Shown here: positions 46,707 to 56,884 of the stretch, piece by piece
Layout of the letters: each line of letters opens with the position of its first letter
Numbering within the stretch: position 1 is the first letter of the stretch
From: Emydura subglobosa
Taxonomy: Eukaryota > Chordata > Testudines > Chelidae
Direction of reading: 5' to 3'
Length of the DNA: 64,000 bases
Assembly: GCA_007922225.1 (NCBI GenBank)
Contig: ML679966.1
Location: 36,336,793-36,400,792, forward strand
Program-made: the position numbers and the translations under genes
Notes under the pieces: generated by a model
The model's database searches: none
Seen by the model: only the letters and a program-made list of their open reading frames with translations
Told to the model about the DNA's origin: nothing

Positions 46707-47352
46707 TGTGATGGAGTTTACAGACTCCACACTAAACCAGAGAAAGGAAAAGAGCAGTACTGAGCTAAGGAGGTCCCACTCCTCAGCAGCTGCAGGGCAT
46801 GCTCCAGGTGGAGGGATAGTTTAAAATGGCACTGGTAGCCCAGGGGAAGGAGCTACAGGCTGCACCAGGAAGTGAGGCTGACACCTGGAGCTCTGAGAGG
46901 AGTGCCTACAGCATTCTTAAGGCTACTCATGAAGAGATAATCCAGATTCCCCCATCTCTTTGGGAGTTTGAAACTCACAACAGAGGGTGAGGAACGAGAC
47001 ATTGTCTCACTGGCAGACTAAGAGGATACTCCTAAATGTATGACCAAGCCCCAAATGGAGGAGCCCCATGCCAATTGGAAGTGACCTGGAGGGAATATAA
47101 CTTGGAGTGGCCCAACAAGTGGTCCAGACACTGTAACATCCCTCTAGGGTCTGGTTGGGACCCAGTAGAGTGGGTGTGCTTGAGTCCCCCTATCTTGCTC
47201 CCCCATACCTGTGCTCTGACAGAACCCTAAGGGGTGTGGAATGGACACTCGGGAGGGATTTAGGCCTGCTGCATACAACCCAGTTGGGGCCTTCTGTAGA
47301 ACAATCAGGCTGGAAAGAACTGTGGAGCTAGCTATCTGACTGACTTTCTACA
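46707..47352. mobile_element. Solo LTR nested in RTE element
   Basis: It starts 'tgtgatggag' and ends 'gactttctaca' (TG...CA). Flanks are 'ggcct' (46702-46706) and 'gtcct' (47353-47357), a 4-of-5 duplication. When the insert and one flank copy are ignored, the RTE endonuclease frame runs through the junction, which independently confirms both boundaries. There is no internal retroviral sequence. Confidence 0.8.
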
Positions 47353-47882
47353 GTCCTGCACTGGCATAAGTTATGAGATGGTTTTCCCTTTTCTGAGTGT
47401 GTATGTTTGCGAATACCAAGTCTAGTGCCAGACAAGTGTGTAGGACCATTTCCCCCTCAGAGGTCCTGTTTCCAATGCCATGCCCTGGACTACTTCATAT
47501 CCAGCTTTTGCAGTTCCAACATGTGTATTTAGAACTGCTCTGATAATTATCTTCTCATTGGATGGTATGTTTCCAATGAGGCACAACGGCTCCCCAAAAA
47601 AATCCTCTTTTACCTTTTGATCCGCTCCTAACTATGGTACATACTGTGACAGGGGCTACCGGAGGGTGGTAGAAGGGCGCTACGTTAGCCCAAGAATGAT
47701 CAAAGCCCTGTTCCCCTAGCAGCTGCCCAAGGCTCCCTCCAGGCTAATCAGGATCAGCTGAGGCCAGAGCCAGCTGGGATCAATTAGGGCCAGCTGAGGC
47801 CAGAGCCAGCTGGTTCCCATTAAGCACTGCCAGGGAGCAGATATGAGGTCCCTGCCAGCCAGGCAGGGTGCTCTGGGAGTTT

Positions 47883-47929
<47 letters not shown>

Positions 47930-47939
47930 NNNNNNNNNN

Positions 47940-47986
<47 letters not shown>

Positions 47987-48058
47987 ACTTGGGAAGGGGA
48001 AGGGGAAGGGGAAGGGGAAGGGGAAGGGGAAGGGGCTTTGGAGAAGGAGAAGGAGAAC
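47883..48058. repeat. (GGAGCA)n and (GGGGAA)n arrays around a 10-N gap
   Basis: A hexanucleotide GGAGCA array runs from 47883 to about 47984, interrupted by ten N at 47930-47939, and is followed by a GGGGAA array (about 47991-48034) and GGAGAA units. The gap lies inside the repeat, so the true array length is unknown. Confidence 0.95.
47930..47939. other. Assembly gap (10 N)
   Basis: Ten consecutive N inside the GGAGCA array; the only ambiguous bases in the window. The repeat phase on the two sides fits a missing length of 5, 11, 17... bases rather than 10, so the size is a placeholder. Confidence 0.99.
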
Positions 48059-49755
48059 CGTGAGTGGCAGAAGCCAGAAGAAAGCAGAGGGGCCACTTAG
48101 CCCCGACGGGGTCCCGGGTAGGGAAGAAGCCCAGAGAAAAGACTTATAGTTTCCTTAGAGCAGCAGCCACCCACTGCTGTCAGCCAGGGACTCTGGGCTG
48201 GTGTCCGAAGGAGAGGGCGGGCTCGGACACCTCCTACCCCCCAAACTCTAGACCCCAAGGTCCCAAGGACAATACTCGGCCTGCGAAGACCTGCGGGAAG
48301 GCCGGTCCGTAGAGAGACGGCCACCATCTTGAGGCTGGTGGGAGCCCCGGGCGGCCATTTTGTGTCCTGCCCCAGTAAAAAGCGCTCGGCCCAGGGGAGC
48401 ACGGAGGCCACCCCATCACAACATCCACTTACAATATGGATAGCTCTCTCTTCCCAGCACAGTTTAACACTCATCAGTGGATCTGACCTTCTGGTAACCT
48501 GTATCACATGCACTTGCATGGTTTCATCCAGAATAACTCCAACACCATTTCAGGAGGTTGAACGCCCCGAGTAGTAGATTTTGTAACCCTTCACCAGCAT
48601 CTTCACTTTGCAACCTTTCCTTCTGATCTTTTGTGCACATGCTATATTTACTGTTCCCTTCTTTAAGACCTGACATAGCTCCAAACTTCTTCCAGTTAGT
48701 TGTTTCTACAGTCCAACTTGCACTCTCAGCTTCTCTAATTTCAGCCCAGTTACAACAGTGAAGCAAGGCTGTCTGTAGGTTGTTTGTGGGGAATGCCTTC
48801 ACCCTCTGCGGTACGCTTAACATTGACATCGGGTCACATAAGCATATTTATTGGATGAGCTTCATATGTTGGCTGCCAAGCCTGACACCTTTGATTTGAA
48901 GTATATTTGAGAATGAGTGAAAATGAAATGTTTACAATATCTCTGTATGATAGGATTTTTGACAGGAGAATCTGCCTTTTATTACACATATTCAACAGTA
49001 ACTGCCTGACTCAAAGCCCATTCAAGTAAAGGAGAACCTTTTCATATACTTCAAAGGGCTTTGGATCAGGCCCTGTTTCTATCCCCATGTACAGTATAGC
49101 ATTAAGCCTTTTAATTGGTCATTTTAAAGAGCTTTCTTTCTAAACAAGAAGGATTTCCACTTTTTAAAAATGTCCTTCTTCCTTTAATTACTCTCATACC
49201 TCTAACTAGCCAGAAAAGATATTCTTTCCAGAGCACAATTACAGATGAGTGGGGAGCACGTATTCACAGGAGTACTTCTCCTGACATTAACAAGACCATT
49301 CGTATGAGTACGGGTTGCAGGATTGGTCTCCAAATGTGATAAAAGCCCTGTCTCGTTGTGTACAGACCTGATCCTACACCCAGTAACCACCCTGAGAGCA
49401 GGAGGAGACTGTGTGTGGAAGTCACAAGGGAGACTTAAGCACCTAAAATGGCGGTTAGGCATCTAAGTCCAAAATTTAGGAACCTCATAACCCCTGCTCA
49501 ACTGCCCCCTATGTTTCCACTGGTTAAGTCCCCTACATTTCTACTGGTGGGCATGTGCACAGCTACCTCAGTCCTGAAACCATTGAGCAACTTGGTGCTT
49601 AACTGACACCAGATTCACAAACTAGGAAATCCCCCTTCAATCTTTCCTATCAAGCCCAAGTTGGTAGGTATGCTCAGAGCCAACCTTAGAGCCCACCTAC
49701 AGGGTTGGGTCCCATTCAACAGCCAGATGAGGAGGAATTGTTTTATACCCAATAA

Positions 49756-49890
49756 CCTACTTGTTAGAGCACTCACCTAGCAGGTGAAAGATGCAGGTTT
49801 AAATTCCCACTCTGTCTGAGGTGAAGCAGGGACTAGAACCTCAGTTTCCCTCATCCCAGGCAAGCACCCTAACTACTGGGCTATAGAGTC
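49756..49890. repeat. Inverted pair of tRNA-like segments, unit 1
   Basis: On + there is an A-box-like 'ttgttagagca' (49761-49771) and a B-box-like 'ggtttaaattcc' (49796-49807). On - there is a B-box-like 'ggttctagtcc' (49840-49830) and an A-box-like 'tagttagggtg' (49875-49865). The two arms are about 65% alike when one is inverted, so the unit is a tail-to-tail tRNA-like palindrome with a loop of about 20 bases. Neither arm looks like a functional tRNA. Confidence 0.65.
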
Positions 49891-49977
49891 ATTCTCTTGC
49901 TTTTATTCTGGCTCACTGAATATTAAAGTATTTTATACAGAGTGGAACAGATTCAACAGGAGAGACATCTCAAAATA

Positions 49978-50098
49978 CCCCAGTTAGAGCATGCTTCTGA
50001 GAGGTGGGACACCCAAATTCAAGTCATTACTCCACAGCAGGCATAGGGAGAATTTGAACCTGGGTCTCTTATGCCCTGAGTGCTCTAACCACTCTGAT
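49978..50098. repeat. Inverted pair of tRNA-like segments, unit 2
   Basis: On + there is 'cagttagagcatg' (49981-49993) and a weak B-box 'aaattcaagtc' (50015-50025). On - there is a canonical B-box 'ggttcaaattc' (50060-50050) and a canonical A-box 'tggttagagca' (50091-50081). Spacing and orientation are as in unit 1, about 90 bases away. The minus arm best preserves RNA polymerase III promoter elements. Confidence 0.68.
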
Positions 50099-50109
50099 AT
50101 ATGGTGTGA

Positions 50110-51030
50110 GGAGGCTATCACACTCCAGGGTGCAATCCAGAGTAGTGAGGGATTGTGTCACCACCTGCCTTGCAACCTCGGGTGGCTCACAATGCTTTGC
50201 TGCCGTAGCTTCCAACCTGGACTGCTCACAAACAGCCAAACAGCATGCAGGTCTGTGACAGAGTCTCACAGGAATCGTGCTCAGGGGTCCCCTCTCGACA
50301 CAGCTAATCAGGATTCTGGTGTTGCAGAGTCTGCCACGGTCCACCCCAGACCTCTACACACCAGTTTAGCCAGCCCCTCAAACTGGCCTCGGAGGGTCAG
50401 CCCCCGGCTCCACCGGGAACTCCCCCTGTGGGATCCCCCCTTGGAGGGGTCCTAGGGAGTTCCTCTATGCACCAAAGGGCCAGGCACCCCACCTTGCAGT
50501 CAGAAGTGATTCACAGACAGAGTGGAAGTCATAAGGGTTTATCAGTTCTCAGGATCACAGCACAGAAGAATGTTGCTAGCAGCTTAATTAGAGGTTATAG
50601 CAGCAACCACCTGTGGAAACTTGGAGCCACACTCAGAGGTCCTGCTCCCCTCGACCCCTCACGGGGCACTGCCCTTCCTTTCTGCCCCTTCAGACAGACC
50701 TCCCCTCTCTGTCCCTCCCTATTCCTTTGTCTCCTTCCTGGGCCAAATGTTACAACCTGTTGTATCTGGTTTGACCCAGGAGGGCAGAGGGGGGTCTGCA
50801 TATGTGAGGCTGGGTGGGGGCATCCACCCTCTAGTGGTCTCTGCAATGATCACACACTAGGTCCCATCACCGAAATACAACACATAAGAAGGGAATACAT
50901 GGATCACACACCAGGTCCCACCACTGAAATACAGGAGTAGATATGAAAGGAATACATGGGTAACAGATGAGAAAACTGAGGCGCACACTTCGCACTCGGA
51001 AAGGCATCCCCACTCAGTCACAAGGTCACA
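50110..51030 (-). mobile_element. LTR-like repeat, minus orientation
   Basis: A GC-rich block starts with 'ctatcacactccagggtgca' and continues with 'ctttgctgccgtagcttcc' and 'catgcaggtctgtgac'. On the minus strand 'ctgataaaccctta' near 50540 might be part of its promoter. A tandem duplication lies at 50848-50958. Long open frames here (154 and 170 codons on +) are Pro/Ser-rich and have no domain. Boundaries uncertain. Confidence 0.4.
50848..50958 (+). repeat. Tandem duplication, about 54-57 bp unit
   Basis: Two adjacent copies start 'gatcacacactaggtcccat' (50848) and 'gatcacacaccaggtcccac' (50902) and both end 'ggaatacatgg'. The second has a few extra bases around 'gagtagatatg'. Confidence 0.85.
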
Positions 51031-52060
51031 CCCTGAGCAGCTGTGAATATCTGCAGCCTGCCAGCAACACGCCAGTATCACTCTTGCTTCCACCAGCGTT
51101 GGTTACTACTTGCAGGGTGGCCCCAACACACTCCCAGTTTCAAGTTTTTCCCAAAACATGTGCTCTGCAGCGTCCAGCCCTCTCCTGGGCAGTTTAGCTG
51201 TTAAAGGTCCATTGCCCTGTGAGGGGTCAATATACAACAGTTTGCTACTCTAATTGGAGTTACCAAACAGTTCATTTTAAACACAACAGTGGATTAGTTT
51301 TGATTAAAAATAAAAAGTGTATTTAATTATGAAGAACTAGATTTTAAGTAAGTATAAGCATAAAGCAGTAAAGTCAGTAATGGTTACAAGAGAAATAATG
51401 ATAAAATGATTTCTAGTAACTAAAATTTAACAAACTAGACTTAATTCAAGGTAAAATCCTTACCACATGTTCCCAGCAACAGAGCTGACCAAATTCTCAG
51501 GTTAGAACCCCTTCCAAAGTTCAACAGCTGGTTCCTTTGTCACTGTAGGTGTGAGTGAGAGAGATAGGGGGAGAAAGAAATACCCGCGGTGTTTTTGCCC
51601 CTCACTTTTATAGAGAGTTACCACTTTTCCTGAGAGTTACCCCTAGATAAAGTTCCTTCCCACTTTCAGGACAGAGACATGGAGTCTCACGTGAAAGAGG
51701 TTCTATGTTATTGTTTGCTAAAATGCTGATCAATCTGTTTCTGTCAGAAAATGTCCACTTGACCGGTGATTGCCAATCAAGTTTGATGACAACTGGCTAG
51801 AGGCATTAGCTTGTCCGTTGTCTTTGAGAAACAGGTTTACTTTTACCCCAGACTCGTCTGATAAACACATTTCAGTCAGAATTTCAGCTTATGTTCATAA
51901 CTTTACACACAATGTTGCTACTTACATTTCACCATGATATTATTGATTAGTGAGCTATTTGTTTTCAAATGATACGTCACAAGGCACATTTGTACAAAGG
52001 TTATGACAATAGTGTGTTGGGCATGAATAGGGGCACCACCACCTCCTCAGTTTTTCTTCA
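51030..52060 (-). mobile_element. Possible LTR, minus orientation
   Basis: On the minus strand 'ctctataaaagtgagg' (about 51618-51603) is an excellent TATA box. It is followed in that direction by a transcribed-looking region and an A/T-rich area with 'attaaatacac' near 51320. Upstream in minus orientation are 'agacgagtctgggg' and 'gaaacagattgatc'. The organisation suggests a retroviral LTR. Ends were not resolved, and it might continue into the neighbouring block. Confidence 0.45.
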
Positions 52061-52130
52061 AAAAGGACCAACTTGTTTTATGCCCCTAAATCCAGAAGAT
52101 TCACTGTTGTCTCCCTCCAGCCCAGAGTTA

Positions 52131-52384
52131 GGCCTTGTCTACACTACAAATGCTTTCCTGGTATAGCTACATCATGTAGCATATGCCAACAAAAGGCGTT
52201 TTTCTGTGAGCGTAGCACCACTACCTCCTCAAATTAGATTAGCTATTGCAACAGAAGCACTCATATGGTGACGTCCATGCATTTTGGTTGAGGGTTTTGC
52301 TGGCATAGCAGTGTCAGCTATGGCATGTGTTTTTTCACACCTCTGACTGCGGTAGCTATGCCACTGTGTAGGTTAGACCTGGCC
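52131..52384. mobile_element. Harbinger-type MITE with TTA target duplication
   Basis: It starts 'ggccttgtctacactac' and ends 'gtgtaggttagacctggcc', inverted relative to each other. TTA lies on both sides (52128-52130 and 52385-52387). The interior 'ggtatagctacatcatgtag' faces 'gcggtagctatgccactg'. Length (254 bp), TTA target and ends agree with PIF/Harbinger MITEs. Confidence 0.82.
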
Positions 52385-52509
52385 TTAGGGGTATAACTCT
52401 CTTTGAAGGGAGGGGCTTAGGCCACTCCGTCCCATCAGCATTTCCGACTGGCTAGCTTAAGCAGCTCCCTGCTCTATCTGCTGGCCTCTGTGAATCCCAT
52501 GTTTATGTG

Positions 52510-53570
52510 TAAGTGGAGGAAATGGTGCTGCTGTTGTGGGGAACGTTCCTGCCTTATACCCTACCCCAGTGGAACTGGCTAGTGGAAAGGTCTGAATCCT
52601 CACTCCAATTCCCTTTATCAAGACGCCTGCCTGACCTCAAGGACTCCATTTCCACTCTCCCCTGTGGCAGGGTCCTCATACCCCGACAAGGGTGGGCCCA
52701 GGATTCTTGTGCGGCTCGACCCCATTCTTGTCGTGCTCACCTAGGACAGGAGCAAGGTGTCCCAACTCCGGGGCACTCTCTTCGCAATGAATGCTTCCCT
52801 GACTCACTGGTCATTGCACACAGCTCAAAGCAAATACAATTTATTAAACAGCAACTAATAAAAAAATAAGGAAAAAAGAGGAAAAGTTAAAGGAAAATAA
52901 GTAACCCCACCCCATGGGCACAGAGATACCACACACAGAGCATCTCTGGGATGTAGGGGAAGCTCAATCTGTTCCTCACGTGTCCTAGGCCCCCTGCCCA
53001 GGCCCTGGTGGTGCTGCAGGGATGCAGCGGGTCAGACACTTGCTCTGGTGGTGGCCACATGCCCTCAGGCTCTAAGTGTCAGGACCCTTCTGCCCAGCAT
53101 CAGCCCTTCCCTTGCCGGGGGTTATGATCCCCCTCCCATTGCCATCTGCAAGACTTCTTGTCTAGTGGCATCTCCCTGGGCTGGGCCCTCTGCCCAGGGC
53201 CCCCCTCACTCTTCCCAACTACTCACGGCACTTGGCCCCGGACTACTCCAGCCCCAGCTGCTGCTCTGCCTCCAGCTCAGCTCAGCTCTCTAAACTGCTT
53301 CTCTGGTCCCTCTGGCTGCTGCAGCTCTGCTCCCAGCTCCGCTCAAGTTGCTGCTCTTCCCTTAACCTTGCCCCACTCTGGCTCAGGCAGCTCCATCTCC
53401 CACAGAGGATGGGACCCCAGGCTTCTGACTCCCTCATTGGTCTGCCTGTCCTGTCAATCTGTCTGACATGGAGGATTAGCCTGTCCCCATTGGCCCTGGG
53501 GACTGTCAGTCTCAGGGTCTTGATTTCTCATTAGCCCTCCCCCTTTCTTTTGGTACTGGGAGAGGGCCAA
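52510..53570 (-). mobile_element. LTR-like repeat, minus orientation
   Basis: A GC- and CT-rich block with an AT-rich interruption at 52820-52900, where the minus strand has 'ttaataaattgtatttgc', a poly(A) signal context. The pyrimidine-rich part (53230-53400) contains repeated 'cagctctgctcccagctcc' words. The plus-strand 118-, 102- and 100-codon frames are Ser/Pro/Leu-rich and overlap each other; none is a plausible gene. Ends unresolved. Confidence 0.42.
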
Positions 53571-53574
53571 CCAA

Positions 53575-53760
53575 AACCCGCTACTAAGTTTCAGTAAGGG
53601 GCCAACAGTCCCTTTATAGATGCACCTAACTGTCCCCATGCATTGTGTGGGGAGCCTGGGCACCTAACTTGGGGTTGAGAATTCCCTTTGGTAGCACGCC
53701 CTCTAGAAGTTAGATGCTGCAGTGCTCAGCCTCAGTCCCCCTTGTGAATCCCACCCTATG
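53575..53760. repeat. Right end of a turtle-type 'cacctaact' element
   Basis: 'atgcacctaactgtcccc', 'gggcacctaacttggggt' and the ending 'ttgtgaatcccaccctatg' are words of the same repeat type that I see at 49440-49740 and at 52400-52500. It may be the displaced 3' part of that element, split by the LTR and MITE insertions between. Confidence 0.4.
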
Positions 53761-53769
53761 TTAATAACA

Positions 53770-54820
53770 TGCATGCTCTGGATTGTCAGTAGCAGTAGAT
53801 GAACGGTTCTGCAATTCTGCACTGTGCTTAGGTCTCCTCTTCATAGGAAATTGTGAGGCTGGGAGTAGGCACAGGAGCTTGTGGTGTGCACTCCCTGATT
53901 TCAGAACTGCTCTATAACCACTTCTTCTAGCAGTTGTTGCTAAGCATCCTGTGTGCTTTTTCCATGGTAGCTACACATTGAGAGAAAGGCTTTAGAGATG
54001 TATATTCAGTTATCAATCTCTATCTTGAGATTTGTACATATTTCCATTCAGCAACTGCCCTTTTCTTCCTTTTTCTAGCTCAAGAAAATAGTTGCTCATA
54101 TTAGAATACAAACAAACATCTGTATGTGAGGTGAATAAATACAGTCAATTATTTCACTTGTTGGAAGATACAATTAAAAGAAAAACAAGATTGGATAAAG
54201 AGTTTGTTTTTTATAGATGCGAGTGATTTTGATTTAATCGTCTTTTCAGAAGAAGCTGCAACCAAAATTACCAGCTGTAAGTTTCCAGATGGAGATAATT
54301 CGTTCACAAGGGAATGCCACATGGAAACATAATAAAACAAGAAAATAGTTTTGTGTGGTCCACAACACTGTCAATGGACAGCATAGGCAAGACTGTGCTC
54401 TCAGAAAGCATTGGAGTAATAATAGTCTCAGAGCCACAGCTTTGGGATTTCTTTTCTGAGGAAATCCAATAATTCTATACAGGGGCAGTGGAAGCAGGCA
54501 GCCAAAACTTGCCTATTGCTTAGGGGAAGAGAAAGAAGGCCAACAAAATGTCACTCATGTAATCAATGTTCAGTTGCAAAACTTTCTAATGGTTGGTTTT
54601 AGAGGAGTGATTGGGGAGCAGTGAAGGGCTATATGAGTGGACATTTTATAGCTGAGTAGCATCTTTTCCTAATTTTTTGAGGGGCAGCAGGGGATTCAAC
54701 ATTTCATATCTTTCAATAGATGGATGCTGTATTCTCCTGTGAATGTAATGGTGATTAAATGGTGATTACAATAATCTTGAAAAAACAACAAATGTGTGGG
54801 TAGCATTATGCTGCTCCATC
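53770..54820. other. No recognisable gene
   Basis: AT-rich single-copy-looking sequence. The two minus-strand frames near 54150-54440 overlap, lack conserved motifs and start or end at stops without splice signals of note. Nothing assigned. Confidence 0.45.
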
Positions 54821-54822
54821 AC

Positions 54823-55490
54823 TGTAACAGGGCACTCACCTCTAGAGCACCTTCAAGCAGCAGGGTGTGGTACTACAGTCCTTTTCTCACGTCTGTTGCC
54901 CCCTACAGGATACCAGCTAATCTTGGCAGGGTCTTTAGTGGTTTTGCCCTCCAGCCAAATCACAAAGTCCAAATGAATACCTTGGTACTAAAGAGTCTAA
55001 TAAATAGACAGTCTATTTGCCCTCACTATGGTCTTCAGTGCTGGCTCTGGGCCCTTTAAAAACAGCCCTTTGTTCAGGCTGTCAACTAAGCCCCGTCCCC
55101 TTGTTTATGCCCAATTTATGCCACTTTACCTTTGGCCAGTAGAGGAACCCAGGCCCAACCACCACTCCAGGTTCCAACCCAGGGATCTTATAAACAGTAG
55201 CCACATATTCCTTGATTCAGTTCACTGCTATTTCTCTGGGCCTCGTCCTGCCTTTAGCTTCACCCTTATTTCAGGATTAAGGTTGTTCGGTCCTCTCTCA
55301 CCTAGTAAATCCAGAAATGCAAAATGCAGCCAGAAAACAAGCATTAGCTATCCCTCAAGCATATTTGGCCAGCACCCTTCCTTGTCCCTCTAGTCCCACC
55401 CAGCAACTGAACTATGAAGGCCCTGCAGCTCCTTTTATCTGAGCCTGCTGGGCTCTGATTGGCTATCACTAGCCCTTTTAGCCCACGGAG
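54823..55490 (-). mobile_element. LTR of the same family as 21555-22203
   Basis: 'tgtaacagggcactcacc' is a likely start. Internal blocks align with the solo LTR at 21.6-22.2 kb, for example 'tttgccctccagccaaatca' with 'cttggccctccagccagctt', and 'aggttccaacccagggatct' with 'gggttccagcccagggaccc'. On the minus strand 'agataaaagg' (about 55442-55433) is a TATA-like sequence. The right end is uncertain. Confidence 0.55.
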
Positions 55491-55794
55491 AACCAGAAAG
55501 GTGCTCACTTTTCCAAAAGGCAAAAGCAGGACCCATGCAATAGCCCTGCCCCCCTCAGTGGCTCCAACCCTGCTCCTTCCTTTTCCCCCCGAGGCCCCAT
55601 CCCCTGGCCAGGCCATAAACCAGAGCCAGGTTGTGGTATTAGCAACCCAGGGAGTCTGGGCTGCTCTGGGGAGCCCAGAACCTCCACTGGTCCTCGATGG
55701 GAGGCTCGGGGGCTCCAAAGAGGAGGAATGGAGGGGGAAGAATGGCTGAACTTAGCAGAACTTCTCAGGTGTTAAGCTAGCAACAAAGGTTCTG

Positions 55795-56881
55795 CTATAG
55801 TGGTGTCCCCCAGAGATCTGTACTGGGACCGCCTGTTAACATATTCATAAAAGGAGCTCAAAAAAGTGGTAAACAATGAAGTGGCAAAATTTGCAGATGA
55901 TACAAAACTACTCAAGATAGTTAAGGCCAAAGCAGACTGTGAAGCGTTACAAAGGGATCCCACAAGACTGGATGACTGGACAACAAAATAGCAGATTAAA
56001 TTCAGTGCTGATAAATGAAAAGTAATGCACATTGGAAAACATTATCCCAACTCTACAAATAAAATGATGGGGTCTAAATTAGCTGTTAACACTCAATAAA
56101 GAGATCTTGGAGTCATTAAGGATAGTTCAATGTGCAGCAGCCGTCAAAAAAGCTGACAATGTTGGGAATCATTAGGAAAGGGATAGATAAGAAAACAGAA
56201 AATATATTGCCTCTTTATAAATCCATGGTACCGCCACATCTTCAACACTGCATGCTGATCTGGTTGCCCCATCTCAAAAAAGATGTATTGGAATTGGAAA
56301 AGGTACAGAAAAGGGCAACAAAAATGATTAGGGGTATGGAACAGCTTCTCTATGAGGAGTGAGTAATAAGACTGGGACTTTTCAGCCTGGCAAAGAGACG
56401 ACTAAGGGGGGTTATGATAGAGTTCTCTAAAATCATGATTGGTGTGGTGAAAATAAATACAGAAGAGTTATTTACTCTCTCTCATAACACAAGAAGTAGG
56501 AGTCGCCAAATGAAATTAACAGGCAGCAGGTTTAAAACTAACACAAGGAAGTATTTCTTCACACAATGCACATTCAACCTGTAGAACTCTTTGCTAGCGG
56601 ATGTTGTGAAGGCCAAGACTATAGCAGGGTAAAAAAGAACTAGATAAGTTAATGAAGGATCCATCCATCCATCAATGGCTATTAGCCAGGATGGGCAGGA
56701 ATGCAAAACGATGCTCTGAAGTGCCCCTAGCCTCTGTTTGCCAGAAGCTGGGAATGGGCAATGGGATAGATCACCTGTTTTGTTCATTCCCTCCAAAGCA
56801 CTTGGCATTGACCACTGTCAAAAGACAGAATACTGGGCTAGATGGAACTTTTGCCTGACCCAGTCTGGCTGTTCTTATGTT
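55795..56881 (+). mobile_element. CR1 LINE, 5'-truncated, with 3' UTR
   Basis: The element starts within the reverse transcriptase with 'SGVPQRSVLGP' and then the catalytic motif 'FADDTKLL' (FADD at 55890-55901, intact). After frame changes come 'MLGIIRKGIDKKTENILPLY' and 'WLPHLKKDVLELEKVQKRAT', both typical of CR1 RT C-termini, then 'GLFSLAKRRLRG' and 'YFFTQ'. The 3' UTR has 'tggctattagccaggatggg' and 'tactgggctagatggaactt', ending 'tctggctgttcttatgtt'. This tail is diagnostic of turtle-type CR1. Stops and frameshifts make it inactive. Confidence 0.92.
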
Positions 56882-56884
56882 GTC

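Larger units (their letters stand above)
47645..48420. mobile_element. Solo LTR nested in RTE element, with tandem repeats and gap
   Basis: It starts 'tgtgacaggg' and ends 'ccaccccatcaca'. Flanks 'acatac' (47639-47644) and 'acatcc' (48421-48426) form a 5-of-6 duplication. RTE endonuclease coding sequence lies on both sides. Inside are 'ggccagagccagctgg' repeats (47762-47815), a (GGAGCA)n array with an assembly gap, and a (GGGGAA)n array. 'cccagtaaaaagcgc' near the right end might be the poly(A) signal region of a plus-oriented LTR. Open frames across the arrays are simple-repeat artefacts. Confidence 0.8.
45312..48840 (-). mobile_element. RTE-clade LINE, minus strand, split by two solo LTRs
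   Basis: Read from 48840 downward, the endonuclease begins at about 48610 ('GVILDETMQVHVIQVTRRSD' when two frames are followed). It carries on after the first LTR at 47644 ('NEKIIIRAVLNTHVGTAKAG') and to 'ALDLVFANIHTQKRENHLIT' near 47400-47360. It resumes beyond the second LTR at 46706 with the 'GHKSK...ID' region and 'KVIPGEC'. The linker appears as 'LAKARKQMKDVNKLAYIRTE' and 'KVWSNYFEKVMNEENQREE'. RT begins with 'GPDEVLMDLVKLLERENIKF' and 'NYCPI...LMSHAMKVWE' and reaches 'MDVISESMQREPLM' at about 45320. There a MITE interrupts; the catalytic FADD region and 3' end are missing. Many stops and frameshifts. The protein order and wording match vertebrate RTE elements. Confidence 0.82.
49440..50105. 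mobile_element. Interspersed element containing paired tRNA-like segments
   Basis: The left part has repeated 'cacctaa/catctaa' words ('cttaagcacctaaaatgg', 'ttaggcatctaagtcc') seen in a common turtle repeat. The right part holds two units of facing tRNA-like sequences (listed separately). Similar 'gcacctaact' and 'gtgaatccca' words reappear at 52485-52500 and 53620-53760, which may be the displaced rest of the same element after several insertions. Family and boundaries are inferred. Confidence 0.4.

Noticed and set aside
47716..48149. Several open frames across the hexanucleotide arrays
   Set aside because: They are translations of (GGAGCA)n and (GGGGAA)n in different frames and include the assembly gap.
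49756..50098. Functional tRNA genes
   Set aside because: A- and B-box motifs are present, but the segments cannot be folded by eye into a standard cloverleaf with a clear acceptor stem and anticodon, and they occur as inverted pairs in a repeat.
49740..50105. CRISPR array
   Set aside because: The repeats are inverted, diverged and tRNA-like, with only two units; no regular direct repeats or spacers. The genome is vertebrate.
50428..50940. 170-codon plus-strand frame and the neighbouring 154-codon frame
   Set aside because: Both lie in an LTR-like repeat and cross a tandem duplication. No recognisable domain.
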